The notes under the pieces are model-generated. The model did not search any database. It was not told the DNA's origin and worked only from the letters and a program-made list of their open reading frames with translations. The position numbers were made by a program, and so were the translations under genes. 64,000 bases of DNA from CAYZTY01 sp964444665 (lineage in GTDB: Bacteria > Planctomycetota > Phycisphaerae > Sedimentisphaerales > CAYZTY01): positions 1-64,000 of the forward strand of contig CAYUIE010000011.1 in NCBI GenBank assembly GCA_964444665.1, written 5' to 3'. Positions 24,063 to 33,635 of this stretch are shown piece by piece. Position 1 is the stretch's first letter; the number at the start of each line of letters is the position of its first letter.

Positions 24063-24851
24063 TTACTCATTATACAAAGGCAATGTTATAGTAAATAACG
24101 TACCTTTTCCAGGTTCACTTATCACAGAGATACTGCCGTTATGTGCTTCGACAATTTTTTGGGCGATGGGCAGGCCCAGTCCGGTACCGGCCGGACGCGA
24201 AGAATAATATGCATCGAAGATTTTGCTCAATTTGTCGGGTTCGATACCGCTTCCCGTATCTCCAATCTCGATTAATGCTTCATTGTTTTTCCTGACTGTT
24301 TTGACCATCAAATCTCCACCGGTTGTCATAGCCTGTTGAGCATTAATAAAGAGATTCAATATTACCTGCTTAAGCATATCAATGTCAACTTTACACACAA
24401 TCCGCCCTTCCGTAAATGCCGTCCTGACGGTTATTGAATAGCTGTGCGCCTGCGGCGAATAGAAATCAACAACTTCGCCGACAAGCTGGTTGAGGTCAGC
24501 GGCAGCAGGATGAATTTCGGCCCTTCCGGTATATCGCAGAAAGTCGTCCAGGATTTGTTGTAGCCTGTCGGTTTCTTTCTGGACTACAACGATTTTTCTC
24601 ATCGACCTGGCAAGTTTTTCATCATTTTTATCCCAGTCCTCGGTGATAAGTTTAAGATTAATTTTAATTATAGAAATGGGGTTTTTTATTTCATGTGCCA
24701 GTCCCGCTGTAAGCTTGCTTAGCTGCTCGATCTGTCTAACGCATCGCCTTTGTTTAGATTGAATCTTCCTGGTGCTTCTCCGGATTAACAGCAAGCATAT
24801 CGGCAAAACTACCAAGGCGGCAAACACAAAACCAACCACAAACTGCTGCAA
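24063..24851 (-). CDS. Membrane sensor histidine kinase, partner of the NtrC-type regulator
   Basis: A kinase of about 262 residues. One N-terminal membrane helix (FVVGFVFAALVVLPICLLL) leads directly into HisKA with the phospho-His in GLAHEIKNPISIIKINL, then HATPase_c with N-box LNLFINAQQAM, G1 IGDTGSGI and GTGLGLPIAQKIVEAH. There is no evident extracellular sensor domain, so the stimulus is probably sensed in the membrane or through a partner. The start is unsettled: GTG at 24866 or TTG at 24851, the latter with AGGAG at good spacing. Placed directly before the response regulator. Confidence 0.87.
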   Translation of the reverse strand: MQQFVVGFVFAALVVLPICLLLIRRSTRKIQSKQRRCVRQIEQLSKLTAGLAHEIKNPISIIKINLKLITEDWDKNDEKLARSMRKIVVVQKETDRLQQILDDFLRYTGRAEIHPAAADLNQLVGEVVDFYSPQAHSYSITVRTAFTEGRIVCKVDIDMLKQVILNLFINAQQAMTTGGDLMVKTVRKNNEALIEIGDTGSGIEPDKLSKIFDAYYSSRPAGTGLGLPIAQKIVEAHNGSISVISEPGKGTLFTITLPLYNE

Positions 24852-24989
24852 AGGTTTTCTCCTCACCTGTCAATGAAAACGAAAGATCTGAGCGGCACCG
24901 CGATGTGGATTCGTAGTCCGGCGGTCCAATTAAGCAGGCCCCTGTTTGACTAACTCAAACTTAAGTAAGCTGGGTCGGTACAGGCCGAA

Positions 24990-25226
24990 TTACTCGGTCT
25001 GGGCTTCACTCGATTTTTCAGTTTCGTTAATTACACGAACGTCTCTGCAGGCTAATCCTTTTTCCGACTGGAACTGTTCGTATTCAACTTGTTGACCATC
25101 CTTAAGACCGCGAAAACCTTCACCCTGGATGTTGGTGTAGTGAATGAAGCAGTCTTGTCCTTCCTCATTCACTATGAAACCGTATCCTTTTTTCGAGTCA
25201 AACCACTTTACACTACCTTTTGCCAT
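24990..25226 (-). CDS. CspA-family cold shock protein
   Basis: A 78-residue single-stranded nucleic-acid-binding protein with one OB-fold cold-shock domain. RNP1 is KGYGFI and RNP2 is CFIHYTN; the usual VFVH is replaced by CFIHY. The final 12 residues form an acidic tail (NETEKSSEAQTE). AGGGG precedes the ATG. It is a stand-alone gene between pnp and the two-component pair. It probably acts as an RNA chaperone or antiterminator; cold induction cannot be judged from the sequence. Confidence 0.9.
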   Translation of the reverse strand: MAKGSVKWFDSKKGYGFIVNEEGQDCFIHYTNIQGEGFRGLKDGQQVEYEQFQSEKGLACRDVRVINETEKSSEAQTE

Positions 25227-25324
25227 AAGAACCCCTCACACATACCTACTAATAATACTCTTTACAACAAAGTTCCCTTTGCCGACTATGAGCATTTAAA
25301 CTATCACAATACTAGTTCTGTTAA

Positions 25325-27481
25325 TTATTTCTCCGTATGTGCCTGTTCTCTATCAAGCCCAGCTGTTTGCTCCACCGATTCCGTTTCGGCAAGAGCTGCC
25401 TTGCGCGAAAGTCGAAGCCTTCCCTGGTCGTCAATGGACAACAATTTGACGGGTATAATGTCTCCCATTTTACATATTTCTTCTATATTTTTGACATAGC
25501 CCTGACTAAGCTCACTTATATGACAGAGCCCTTCGACGCCGGGCGTGATTTCGACAAAGACGCCGAAATCTTTGACGGAGACTACTTTTGAGTTCGGGTA
25601 AATTTTTCCGACTTTCGGCGGTTGGGTCAGGTTTTCGATTATCTCCTTTGCCTTTAAATGTCCATCGCCACCTAAGCAGCTTATGTAGATAGTGCCGTCC
25701 TCTTCGATTTCGACGGTTGCTCCGGTCTGTTCCTGGATGCTTTTTACCATTTTCCCACCTGGGCCGATGACCTTACCTATTAATTCGGGGTCAATTTCAA
25801 TTGTGGTCATCTTTGGAGCATACTCACTGATATTTGGTCGAACCTGATCGAGTGTTTTTGCCATAACCTCAAGAATATGAAGTCGGCCCTGTTTTGCAAG
25901 TTCAAGTGCTTTTACCATAATGTCGTGGGGCAGACCTTCAGCTTTAACGTCAAGCTGTATAGCGGTGATACCGTCGGTTGTGCCGGCTATTTTGAAATCC
26001 ATCTCTCCGAAATGGTCTTCTTCTCCGGTAATGTCCATTAGCAGCTCACATTTATCGCCGTCTCGTACCATGCCGATCGATATTCCAGCGACAGGCTTAT
26101 TAATAGGAATCCCTGCGTCCATTAATGCCAGGGAGCCACTGCAGACAGTAGCCATAGAACTTGAGCCGTTGGATTCAAGTATGTCAGCAACAAGTCGTAC
26201 GGTATATGGAAACTCCTCTGTTTTGGGCCTGACCTGTTCCAGCGCCCTTTCCGCAAGAGCGCCATGGCCGATTTCTCTTCGACCTGGTCCTCTAACGGGT
26301 CTTACCTCGCCTACGGAGAAAGGAGGAAAATTGTAATGAAGCATAAACTTCTGGTCGTATCCCTCGATTAAGCCTTCTATTAACTGGGCATCTCTGATTG
26401 TTCCAAGGGTCGCCGTTACCAATGCCTGGGTTTGCCCCCTGGTAAACAAAGCCGAGCCGTGTGTTCTTGGAAGAATGCCGACACTGCAGCTAATCGGCCG
26501 AACGTCTTTGTTACTTCTTTTGTCAGGTCTTTTACCCTGTAAGATAAGTTTTCGGACTGTTTCTTTTTCTATTTTCTGAAGGATTCGTTTTAGGATGGGA
26601 AATGTACATTGGGATTCATCCACAGGTTTATCAACGGGGCAGTATTGTTCTGCCAACTCATCAAAGAGCTTTTTTACGGCATTGTTTCGCCCCTGCTTTT
26701 CGTTAATTTGTTTAAATTCATACAGCTTGTCGGCTATCTGTGAATTAATTTCCGAATAAAGTTCATTAGGAATTTCAATAAGAGGGCACTCTTTGGGGAC
26801 AGCTATTTTCTCGGCCAGTTCCTCAATCATCTGGCAAACTTCAATTACAGTCTTATGACCTACGGCAACAGCATCAGCAATGATATGCTCGGGCAGTTGC
26901 CTGGAACCGACCTCAATCATATTGATAGCTTCTTTTCGTCCACAAATTGTCAAGCTCAGGTCGCTTTCGGTAAGCTGCTCATGTGTGGGGTTAATCACGA
27001 ACTTGCCGTCAATCCTGCCCAGCCTACAGGCACCGATGGGGCCCAGAAAGGGTATTTTGCTGATGGCCAGAGAGGCACTCGCACCTATCATAGCCAGAAT
27101 ATCGGGGTCGTTTTGCTGGTCGGCACTTAAGACATTGGCAATAATCTGTACCTCCTGGCAGTAACCTTCCGGAAATAAAGGACGAATTGGCCTGTCAATC
27201 TTCCTCGCAGTCAGGGTTTCTTTTGTACTTGGCCTCCCTTCCCGCTTAATAAAGCCACCTGGAAATTTGCCAGCGGCGCTTGTTTTTTCACGATAATCAA
27301 CACTTAGCGGGAAAAAATCGATATCTTCTGATCTGGGTGGTGCCGATACGGCGGCTACGAGAACGATAGTATCTCCGTATTGAACAACTGTGGCACCGTC
27401 TGCCTGTCGAGCAAGCTTGCCGGTTTCGATACTTAAAACTTTCTCGCCGATTTTCCGCTCGACTCTGTAAAATTCGGACAT
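25325..27481 (-). CDS. pnp: Polyribonucleotide nucleotidyltransferase (PNPase)
   Basis: A 718-residue 3'-5' phosphorolytic exoribonuclease, core of mRNA decay. Two RNase PH domains (first about 10-140, second about 320-540, with RAPPR-like SAPPRSEDIDFFPLSVDYREK and the catalytic VLMDAGIPI/TGEEDHFGEMDFKIAGT region) are joined by an all-alpha linker. KH (IGPGGKMVKSIQEQTGA) and S1 (GKIYPNSKVVSVKDFGVFVEI...SELSQGYV) domains follow. Length and order are standard. It lies 124 bp downstream of rpsO, the usual arrangement, and probably shares its promoter. Confidence 0.97.
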   Translation of the reverse strand: MSEFYRVERKIGEKVLSIETGKLARQADGATVVQYGDTIVLVAAVSAPPRSEDIDFFPLSVDYREKTSAAGKFPGGFIKREGRPSTKETLTARKIDRPIRPLFPEGYCQEVQIIANVLSADQQNDPDILAMIGASASLAISKIPFLGPIGACRLGRIDGKFVINPTHEQLTESDLSLTICGRKEAINMIEVGSRQLPEHIIADAVAVGHKTVIEVCQMIEELAEKIAVPKECPLIEIPNELYSEINSQIADKLYEFKQINEKQGRNNAVKKLFDELAEQYCPVDKPVDESQCTFPILKRILQKIEKETVRKLILQGKRPDKRSNKDVRPISCSVGILPRTHGSALFTRGQTQALVTATLGTIRDAQLIEGLIEGYDQKFMLHYNFPPFSVGEVRPVRGPGRREIGHGALAERALEQVRPKTEEFPYTVRLVADILESNGSSSMATVCSGSLALMDAGIPINKPVAGISIGMVRDGDKCELLMDITGEEDHFGEMDFKIAGTTDGITAIQLDVKAEGLPHDIMVKALELAKQGRLHILEVMAKTLDQVRPNISEYAPKMTTIEIDPELIGKVIGPGGKMVKSIQEQTGATVEIEEDGTIYISCLGGDGHLKAKEIIENLTQPPKVGKIYPNSKVVSVKDFGVFVEITPGVEGLCHISELSQGYVKNIEEICKMGDIIPVKLLSIDDQGRLRLSRKAALAETESVEQTAGLDREQAHTEK

Positions 27482-27604
27482 AGTTTACCTTCCCTGATTA
27501 ATTAGATGGATATATAGTCCAGTCTTGCTGTTGCAGTTTTTCTGATTTTCTCAGACAGTTATAGGGCCTTCGCACAAGCTAATACCTCTTACTCAACACA
27601 AAAT

Positions 27605-27871
27605 TCACTTGCGCAAACCAAGCCGGTTTGTAATCTCTCGATAGCGATTGGTATCGTGCTTGTTGACATACTTAAGCATAGCAGAGCGGTTACCAACCAT
27701 TTTCAAAAGCCCCCTTCTTGAGGCGTGGTCTTTTGGGTGCTTTTTGAGGTGCTCGGTAAGCTCATTTATTCTTTGGGTGAGCAGGGCTATCTGTACTGAC
27801 GGCGAACCAGTATCGCCTTCGTGCAACTGAAAATTCTCAACAATTGTCACTTTTTTTTCTTTCGTCAACAT
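27605..27871 (-). CDS. rpsO: 30S ribosomal protein S15
   Basis: S15 binds 16S rRNA early in 30S assembly. The product from ATG 27871 is 88 residues, the family length, and has TGSPSVQIALLTQRINELTEHLKKHPKDHASRRGLL and a closing YREITNRLGLRK. The frame extends ten residues further upstream, but those are not conserved and the inner ATG has GGGAA upstream. Coupled with pnp downstream. A strong promoter is 80-110 bp upstream, leaving a leader where S15 could autoregulate. Confidence 0.96.
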   Translation of the reverse strand: MLTKEKKVTIVENFQLHEGDTGSPSVQIALLTQRINELTEHLKKHPKDHASRRGLLKMVGNRSAMLKYVNKHDTNRYREITNRLGLRK

Positions 27872-27950
27872 TTTCCCGTGTTCCCTTCCGAAACTCCTCA
27901 AGGTAACTTTAAGTCCAAGCTGAGGTTACAAATCTTCCCTTCAACAATTT

Positions 27951-27978
27951 ATTATATCGGCGAGCGCCGGATTTGCAA
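27951..27978 (-). promoter_or_regulatory. Promoter of rpsO-pnp
   Basis: Minus strand TTGCAA, 16 bp, TATAAT. The predicted leader is about 70 nt. It separates rpsO-pnp from the secretion locus upstream. Confidence 0.65.
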
Positions 27979-28053
27979 TGACTTTTTTATTATGGGAACC
28001 GGCTTTTTTACTTTTCCAGCTCTTAGGCGTGCCAAATAGCAAGAAATTGAAAC

Positions 28054-29238
28054 TTAGTGAGCGATAACACTGGAGATTCGGAAGACAGGCAATAGTAAGG
28101 CAATGGCAATCGTTCCGATAATGGCACCCATAATAATTATCATTACCGGTTCTATTAGAGAAGTAGCACTTTTGATGGATGATTGGAGTTTTTTTGCATA
28201 TAGTATTGCTATTTTGTCACAAACGTATCCGAGTTTTCCGCTTTTTTCCCCGGCTCGCAGCATCTGTATGATTCCAGGAGCAATCAGCCGGCTATGTGGT
28301 GAGAGAATAATTGAATCTGATAGCTGGTAACCGGCGCGAATTTTTTCGTCAGTAACAGCCCATAACTGCTGAAAATGGCAGTTTTGACAAAGATTTCGAG
28401 TGACTTCAATAGCATCAAGGAGGTTGACGCCGGTATTAATCATCGTGGCCATAATACGCATACTTCGGGTTATGAGTGTGTCAACAAACATAGTTCCAAA
28501 GATTGGTGCCCGAAGCTTGATGCCATCTGTTACCTTTCGGCCGAACTTTGAACCTGAAAAAAAGTACAACGCGGCGGCAGCTAATATTACTAAAGTAATA
28601 AACACCGTCATAAATTCGAGGTTGCCGAGCAGACTACTAAAGTTAACGAGTATTTGTGTAAGTTTGGGCAAAGAGGCACCCCTCGCTTCATAAATTCTCA
28701 TAAATCTCGGCAAGACGAAAAACATTAAAGTTCCAGTGGCTCCAATTGCCATAAGTATCATTATAAAAGGATACAGCATTGCAGCTTTAATCTGTTTCCG
28801 CGTTTCGGCCTCGAAGGTTAGATACTCATTAAGTACTTCAAGCATCTCTGCGGTTCTGCCGGATGCTTCTGAAGCCTTTACCATACTGATAAACATTGGA
28901 TTAAAGGCCTTTGGATAGGCCATCAATGCGACAGAAAAGCTGTCGCCATCTTTGATTCTCCTGGCAACGTCGCTTATTATCATTTTGAATGGACCAGGCC
29001 TGGTTTGTTTACTAATAGCATCGAGAGCATCGCTAAGTACAACACCGCTGGCAAGCATTACGGAGAGCTGAGTTGTAAAAAGTATCAGTTCGTTGATACG
29101 AGCTCGCTTAAGGTTTAAATTAACCCCCGCAGGATTTGTTGTTTTGTCCTTTTGAGCAGTAAGAGCACCACCTTTTGCAGACTCATTTTGGCCACTTGCC
29201 ACGGGATAATTAGTTTCAGTTGTAACAAAAGTGCTCAT
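28054..29238 (-). CDS. gspF: Type II secretion / type IV pilus inner-membrane protein F (GspF/PilC)
   Basis: The 394-residue inner-membrane platform protein on which the assembly ATPase acts. It has two T2SSF domains, the first starting at LILFTTQLSVMLASGVVLSDALDAI and the second at DTLITRSMRIMATMINTGVNLLDAIEVT, with three membrane helices (LYPFIMILMAIGATGTLMFFVLP, the central FMTVFITLVILAAAALYFF, and C-terminal MIIIMGAIIGTIAIALLLPVF). The N-terminal 45 residues are unstructured and Lys/Asn-rich. It is the last gene of the secretion locus, 41 bp after gspE. Confidence 0.93.
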   Translation of the reverse strand: MSTFVTTETNYPVASGQNESAKGGALTAQKDKTTNPAGVNLNLKRARINELILFTTQLSVMLASGVVLSDALDAISKQTRPGPFKMIISDVARRIKDGDSFSVALMAYPKAFNPMFISMVKASEASGRTAEMLEVLNEYLTFEAETRKQIKAAMLYPFIMILMAIGATGTLMFFVLPRFMRIYEARGASLPKLTQILVNFSSLLGNLEFMTVFITLVILAAAALYFFSGSKFGRKVTDGIKLRAPIFGTMFVDTLITRSMRIMATMINTGVNLLDAIEVTRNLCQNCHFQQLWAVTDEKIRAGYQLSDSIILSPHSRLIAPGIIQMLRAGEKSGKLGYVCDKIAILYAKKLQSSIKSATSLIEPVMIIIMGAIIGTIAIALLLPVFRISSVIAH

Positions 29239-29279
29239 TTCAATAAGCAGCTTTATATAAGAAGTTATCTATCTGTTTT

Positions 29280-31019
29280 TTAATTATAGATGTCTTCATT
29301 TTGTTCTACTACTCGCAAGATTTCTCCAACAGTGGTTATGCCGGCTTTTACCTTTTCAATACCATCGCGCGACAGAGAAATCATTCCGCTTTTCAGGGCA
29401 TGTTCGCGCAACTTTTTTAACTGAACACCATTGCCAATTATTTCAAGTATTTCGTGGTTAGGCGCAAAGAACTCATGAATAGCAATTCGGCCCAGGTAGC
29501 CGGTATTTCGACACTTTCGACATCCGAGGCCGCGATAAAACGTCTCGATGCCGCCTCCCCACCTTTCAATTATTGCCCGTACATTCGGAGGTGGTGCATA
29601 TTCTTCTTTGCAGTTAGTACAGATTTTTCGTACAAGTCGTTGAGCAAGGACTGCCGCAAGAGAAGCACCAACAAGGTATGGTGCGACATTTAGATTGTAG
29701 AGTCTGATAACCGCCCCCGGTGCATCGTTTGTGTGCAGTGTAGAAAGAACCATGTGGCCGGTTAGAGCAGCCTGGACGGCTATACTGGCGGTGGCTTCGT
29801 CTCGAATCTCTCCAACCATAATTATATCAGGGTCTTGTCTCAAGAGGCTGCGCAGGGCGGTTGAAAATTCGAAGCCCGCGCTTTTGTTCACCTGAAATTG
29901 ATTTATGCCCTCGATATTGCATTCGACCGGGTCCTCAACGGTGCATATATTGACCTCTTCACTATTCAATTCGGTCAGAGCTGCATATAGAGTGGTGTTC
30001 TTGCCGGAACCGGTTGGGCCGGTCACGAGGACAATTCCATCAGGTGTGTTTATTTTTTCCTTAAACAACTGCAGGTTTTCATAGCTGAATCCGAGTGACT
30101 CGAGATTAAAAAGAACTCTTTTCGGGTCGATGATTCTGATGACTACTTTTTCGCCGAAGTTTCCAGGCATTACGGAAACCCTCAGGTCGATCGGCCTTGC
30201 CTCCATTAATACGTGGATGCCTCCATCCTGGGGGACTCGGCGTTGTGCGATATCAAGATCAGCCATAATTTTCAATCGAGAAACGAGTGCAGCGTGCATT
30301 TGATGGGGTGGCCGCATTTTTTCGTATAGCCGGCCGTCAACTCGGTAACGGACGCGCAATTTCTTTTCATCAGGTTCGATATGAATGTCACTGGCGTTTT
30401 CCCGGACAGCATTGTACAGCAGATAATTCACCAGTTTTACCACGGGTGATTGTCCGGCTATTTCTTCAAGATTGCCGATATCTTCAGGAATGTTTTGTAT
30501 GAGGGAAAACTCTTCAAGAGCTTCTTCGTCGATAATATCATCGATAACAAAGACATTTGCCGCGGGCAGATACGTCTGCAAAGTGGCCTTGATATCCTTT
30601 GCGGTGGCGCATACCACCTGTACTGTGCAGGCGGTTATGGCTTCTATTTCGTCAATCAGGAACAAATTAGCAGGCTCGGTTACGGCAATAGTCAGAACAT
30701 CATATACCTTAAAGAGAGGCAGTATAATATGTTCATTCAGAAAGTCCCGAGGCAGGACTTCAATTATCTTTGGGTCGCAGAGCTTCGGGCTTACCTGCGC
30801 ATAGGGAACTTCGTATGCTTCGGCCAGCGCTGAGGCTATCTGGTTTTCATTACAATAGCCCATCTCCACCAGCAACTCACCAAGCAGCTTGCGGTGGCCT
30901 TTTTCCTTCTGCTCGGTTAAGGCTGTCTGAATTTGCTCAGGGGTTACAAGACCTCTGCTCTGTAAAACTTCTCCGAGCTGTAACCTGTTTTTTTGGTCAA
31001 GTCTGTCCGTATATTTCAT
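29280..31019 (-). CDS. gspE: Type II secretion / type IV pilus assembly ATPase (GspE/PilB)
   Basis: A 579-residue hexameric motor for pseudopilus assembly. The N-terminus has two MshEN-type repeats (LGEVLQSRGLVTPEQIQTAL and LGELLVEMGYCNENQIASAL), a fold known to bind c-di-GMP. The ATPase core has an Asp box region, Walker B DPDIIMVGEIRD, a His box (GHMVLSTLHTNDA) and a four-cysteine zinc site (CTNCKEEY...CRKC). Walker A is GPTGSGKN (about 334-341): the Thr/Ser after the Lys that coordinates Mg2+ is Asn, through AAC where ACC is expected (codon at 29997-29999). The rest looks functional. Confidence 0.92.
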   Translation of the reverse strand: MKYTDRLDQKNRLQLGEVLQSRGLVTPEQIQTALTEQKEKGHRKLLGELLVEMGYCNENQIASALAEAYEVPYAQVSPKLCDPKIIEVLPRDFLNEHIILPLFKVYDVLTIAVTEPANLFLIDEIEAITACTVQVVCATAKDIKATLQTYLPAANVFVIDDIIDEEALEEFSLIQNIPEDIGNLEEIAGQSPVVKLVNYLLYNAVRENASDIHIEPDEKKLRVRYRVDGRLYEKMRPPHQMHAALVSRLKIMADLDIAQRRVPQDGGIHVLMEARPIDLRVSVMPGNFGEKVVIRIIDPKRVLFNLESLGFSYENLQLFKEKINTPDGIVLVTGPTGSGKNTTLYAALTELNSEEVNICTVEDPVECNIEGINQFQVNKSAGFEFSTALRSLLRQDPDIIMVGEIRDEATASIAVQAALTGHMVLSTLHTNDAPGAVIRLYNLNVAPYLVGASLAAVLAQRLVRKICTNCKEEYAPPPNVRAIIERWGGGIETFYRGLGCRKCRNTGYLGRIAIHEFFAPNHEILEIIGNGVQLKKLREHALKSGMISLSRDGIEKVKAGITTVGEILRVVEQNEDIYN

Positions 31020-31051
31020 ATCTCATTCTCCGCCATAGCGGCGTTTATTAT

Positions 31052-31387
31052 TTATGCAAAACTTTTAACGGCCTCGGCGAGTTCCGTGTAGCACTCAAAT
31101 TCCTTTTCAAGACGGGTAATTTCGAGAATTTTAGCGCATGTTTCATCAAGAGCGGCAAGTTTCAATTGACAGTTGTTTTCCCTGCAATTGTCTCTTGACC
31201 ACAACAGTTGCTCCAGTCCTTCACTGTCAATAAAGCTGACCTGGCTTATATCAAGTATGACGCCGAGATTATGTTCAGCAACTGCGTTACTAAATGCCTG
31301 ACGATACATATCGATAGAGTCACCATCTAACTCACCATGTAATTCGATAACCGTAACGTCATTATATGACTGCGTTTGTATTTTCAT
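31052..31387 (-). CDS. STAS-domain protein (anti-sigma-factor-antagonist type)
   Basis: A 111-residue single STAS domain like SpoIIAA/RsbV. The characteristic phosphoacceptor loop is VSFIDSEGLEQLLWSRD, where DSEGL carries the serine usually phosphorylated by a partner kinase. The start overlaps the HD-GYP stop (ATGA), so they are translated together. No anti-sigma kinase of the SpoIIAB type is seen in the window. Probably a switch in a partner-swapping system regulating the secretion locus. Confidence 0.85.
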   Translation of the reverse strand: MKIQTQSYNDVTVIELHGELDGDSIDMYRQAFSNAVAEHNLGVILDISQVSFIDSEGLEQLLWSRDNCRENNCQLKLAALDETCAKILEITRLEKEFECYTELAEAVKSFA

Positions 31388-33159
31388 TGAATCAACGCTC
31401 CAATGGCAATAGTGCCGTATTCTGAAAAGTCTGGATGATAAGAATCTTCAATGCGTTCGCCTTGTATCATTTTCCACATCTGCTTGACATCGCTTGTAAT
31501 GAAGGCACGACCGAGTTCTTCGTCAAACTGTGTACCCAGTCCTTTTTCTATCTCGTCGATAGCCTGTTCGATAGACATTGCTTCCCTGTAAGTGCGTTTT
31601 GAAGTCATAGCGTCAAATGAGTCGGCAATCATTACGATTTTTCCAATTAAGGGAATCTGATTTCCAAGTAGTCCATGTGGGTAACCTTTGCCGTCAATGC
31701 GCTCGTGATGGTACAAGATGCCGGGTATGATATCGCGCATCTGCTTTATATCTGCAAGGATGTTTGCACCTATTGAAGGATGTGCTTTTATTTGGTTCAT
31801 TTCTTCCTCAGTAAGTTTTCCTTCTTTCCTTAGGACCCTTTCGTCTATCCCAATTTTTCCGATATCGTGAAGCAATCCAGCCAGATATACTCTCTGGATA
31901 TATTCGTCCTCAATCGGATTATTTTCCGCATACCTCTCTGTAATCCAACGTGAGATGAATGCGACTCGTTCAGAATGGCCACGAGTGTATTTATCCTTTG
32001 CATCGATACTATTGGTTAGGGCTCTTAAGGACCCGATAAAGAGTTGCTTTAGGTCTTTGAAGAGTCTGCCGTTTTCAATAAATATGGCACACTGGTTTGC
32101 CACTGAAATAAAAAGCTTCACGTCAATGGTATCAAAATCAGGCTTTCCAATTCTGTTTATAGCGACCATTATCCCCGTCATTTTGTCCAGACTATCATGT
32201 GCTCCTTCGACCAATGTCGTGCTTTCGTTCCCGTACAAAGGCACAGCAATAATGCTTTTTATCTGTGAGGGCCAGTGATATCTTAAGGGGCCGTCAACCG
32301 CACTATCCAATAGTGCATCCCTACCCATATTGAGCTCCTCCGTCAATCTGCTGTGGAGTATCGCGGCCATTCGCTCATCTATTTCAATCAAACCAGTTCC
32401 CGCGGCGACAATCAGCCTTTTTTCATGATCGGCACCTTTTTCGAGCAATATCACAATACCTTCAAGACTGACCAAGTCCTTTAAGCTGTCACAAGCTATT
32501 TGTAAAAAGTTGCAATCCGTCTCGGTCAGCTTCATATTCGTGCTCATTTTGTAAAGCAGCACGAGCTCTTCATAGGTCTGCGCGAGCTCGGAGCCCAGCC
32601 TTTCAATATGCTCCTCGGCTTGAGTGGCGGCTTCAAGACTTTCTATTAGCGTTGCAAGCATTAGCTGGAGGTAATCTATCTGTTTGTCCTGCTCTTTTAC
32701 TTTGTTTGATATTAACTTGTAATCTATGCCGTGATGCGAACAAAAACGTTTCCAGTTGTTACTATTACCAGAGGGTATGTCAATCACGGCGACGGCCTGG
32801 AGTTCATGCCCCGATTTCAAAGTCGCAGCAAGGGCCTCATAGGTTCTATTCACGGCGGCAGCCGGATCCCATTCGGTGAGTCGATAAACTTTTTTTCGTG
32901 GGTTTGTAAACGACTTTTTCGATGGGTCCAGGGTTGTAAAGCTGGGTTCCATCTCAGCTTCCTGCTGTATTACAAATCTGGCGAAATCGGCCAGAAGACG
33001 GTAATTGTTTGCAGCCTTGTTTGTATCCGCCCGAAAGGCCAGCTTCCCGTTGACGTCATATACTCTCAGATTGGCGCCAAATTTCCTGGTCCTTTTGCTA
33101 AACTCTTCCAGCTGCTCCAACTGCCGTGAACTAAGGATTTTAGTAACTGTAGCTGACAT
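31384..33159 (-). CDS. HD-GYP cyclic-di-GMP phosphodiesterase with GAF domain
   Basis: A 591-residue protein. Residues 1-150 form a PocR-like or otherwise unidentified sensory region, 160-200 a coiled coil, 205-365 a GAF domain, and 375-560 an HD-GYP domain. HD-GYP residues are intact: RGHSERVA, HDIGKIGI (about 431), HPSIGANIL, and HHERIDGKGYP (about 484-494), so it should hydrolyse c-di-GMP. There is no signal or membrane segment. The gene lies between a response regulator and a STAS gene in the secretion locus, two genes from gspE with its MshEN-like repeats, which could sense the same nucleotide. Confidence 0.9.
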   Translation of the reverse strand: MSATVTKILSSRQLEQLEEFSKRTRKFGANLRVYDVNGKLAFRADTNKAANNYRLLADFARFVIQQEAEMEPSFTTLDPSKKSFTNPRKKVYRLTEWDPAAAVNRTYEALAATLKSGHELQAVAVIDIPSGNSNNWKRFCSHHGIDYKLISNKVKEQDKQIDYLQLMLATLIESLEAATQAEEHIERLGSELAQTYEELVLLYKMSTNMKLTETDCNFLQIACDSLKDLVSLEGIVILLEKGADHEKRLIVAAGTGLIEIDERMAAILHSRLTEELNMGRDALLDSAVDGPLRYHWPSQIKSIIAVPLYGNESTTLVEGAHDSLDKMTGIMVAINRIGKPDFDTIDVKLFISVANQCAIFIENGRLFKDLKQLFIGSLRALTNSIDAKDKYTRGHSERVAFISRWITERYAENNPIEDEYIQRVYLAGLLHDIGKIGIDERVLRKEGKLTEEEMNQIKAHPSIGANILADIKQMRDIIPGILYHHERIDGKGYPHGLLGNQIPLIGKIVMIADSFDAMTSKRTYREAMSIEQAIDEIEKGLGTQFDEELGRAFITSDVKQMWKMIQGERIEDSYHPDFSEYGTIAIGALIQ

Positions 33160-33212
33160 AGTCTAATAAGCGACCTCCCGACTTGCTTTTATCAGTCAAT
33201 CGGACAGCAGCA

Positions 33213-33596
33213 TTATGTTACTGCTGATAGATGTATAACATCCTCCACACTTCTGAGTAATTCTCTTGGACTAAAGGGTTTGCTGATAAAGGCGGATATC
33301 CCGAGTCTGTCTTTTTGCTCGTCATCTATGGCGAAGCCCCTTGCCGTGAGCATAATCACCGGTAAGTGTGAGGTGGCCTCGTACTGTCTGAGTTTTTCGA
33401 CCAGCTCAAGACCCGTCATAATTGGCATTTGAAAGTCCGTAATAACAACATCAAGTTCATTGTTACAGGCCAGCTCAAAAGCATCCTCGCCGTTACCGGC
33501 GGTGATAACTTCAAAACCATTGTTACGAAGTTTTATTGCCACCACATGTACGATGTGGATTTCGTCGTCTACTACCAAAGCTTTTTTGCCAGACAT
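33213..33596 (-). CDS. Single-domain response regulator (CheY-like)
   Basis: A 127-residue receiver with no output domain. Motifs: ALVVDDE, phosphoacceptor Asp about 54 in VVITDFQMP, the switch Thr in VIMLTARG, and the Lys in FISKPFSPREL. I place the start at ATG 33596, preceded by GGAG eight bases away, rather than at 33623. It lies between a hybrid-like sensor kinase and the HD-GYP gene. Likely carries the signal from that kinase to the phosphodiesterase or the secretion motor. Confidence 0.9.
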   Translation of the reverse strand: MSGKKALVVDDEIHIVHVVAIKLRNNGFEVITAGNGEDAFELACNNELDVVITDFQMPIMTGLELVEKLRQYEATSHLPVIMLTARGFAIDDEQKDRLGISAFISKPFSPRELLRSVEDVIHLSAVT

Positions 33597-33635
33597 AATA
33601 TTGTCTCCAGAGTCTATATACATGCAATCAGCCTC

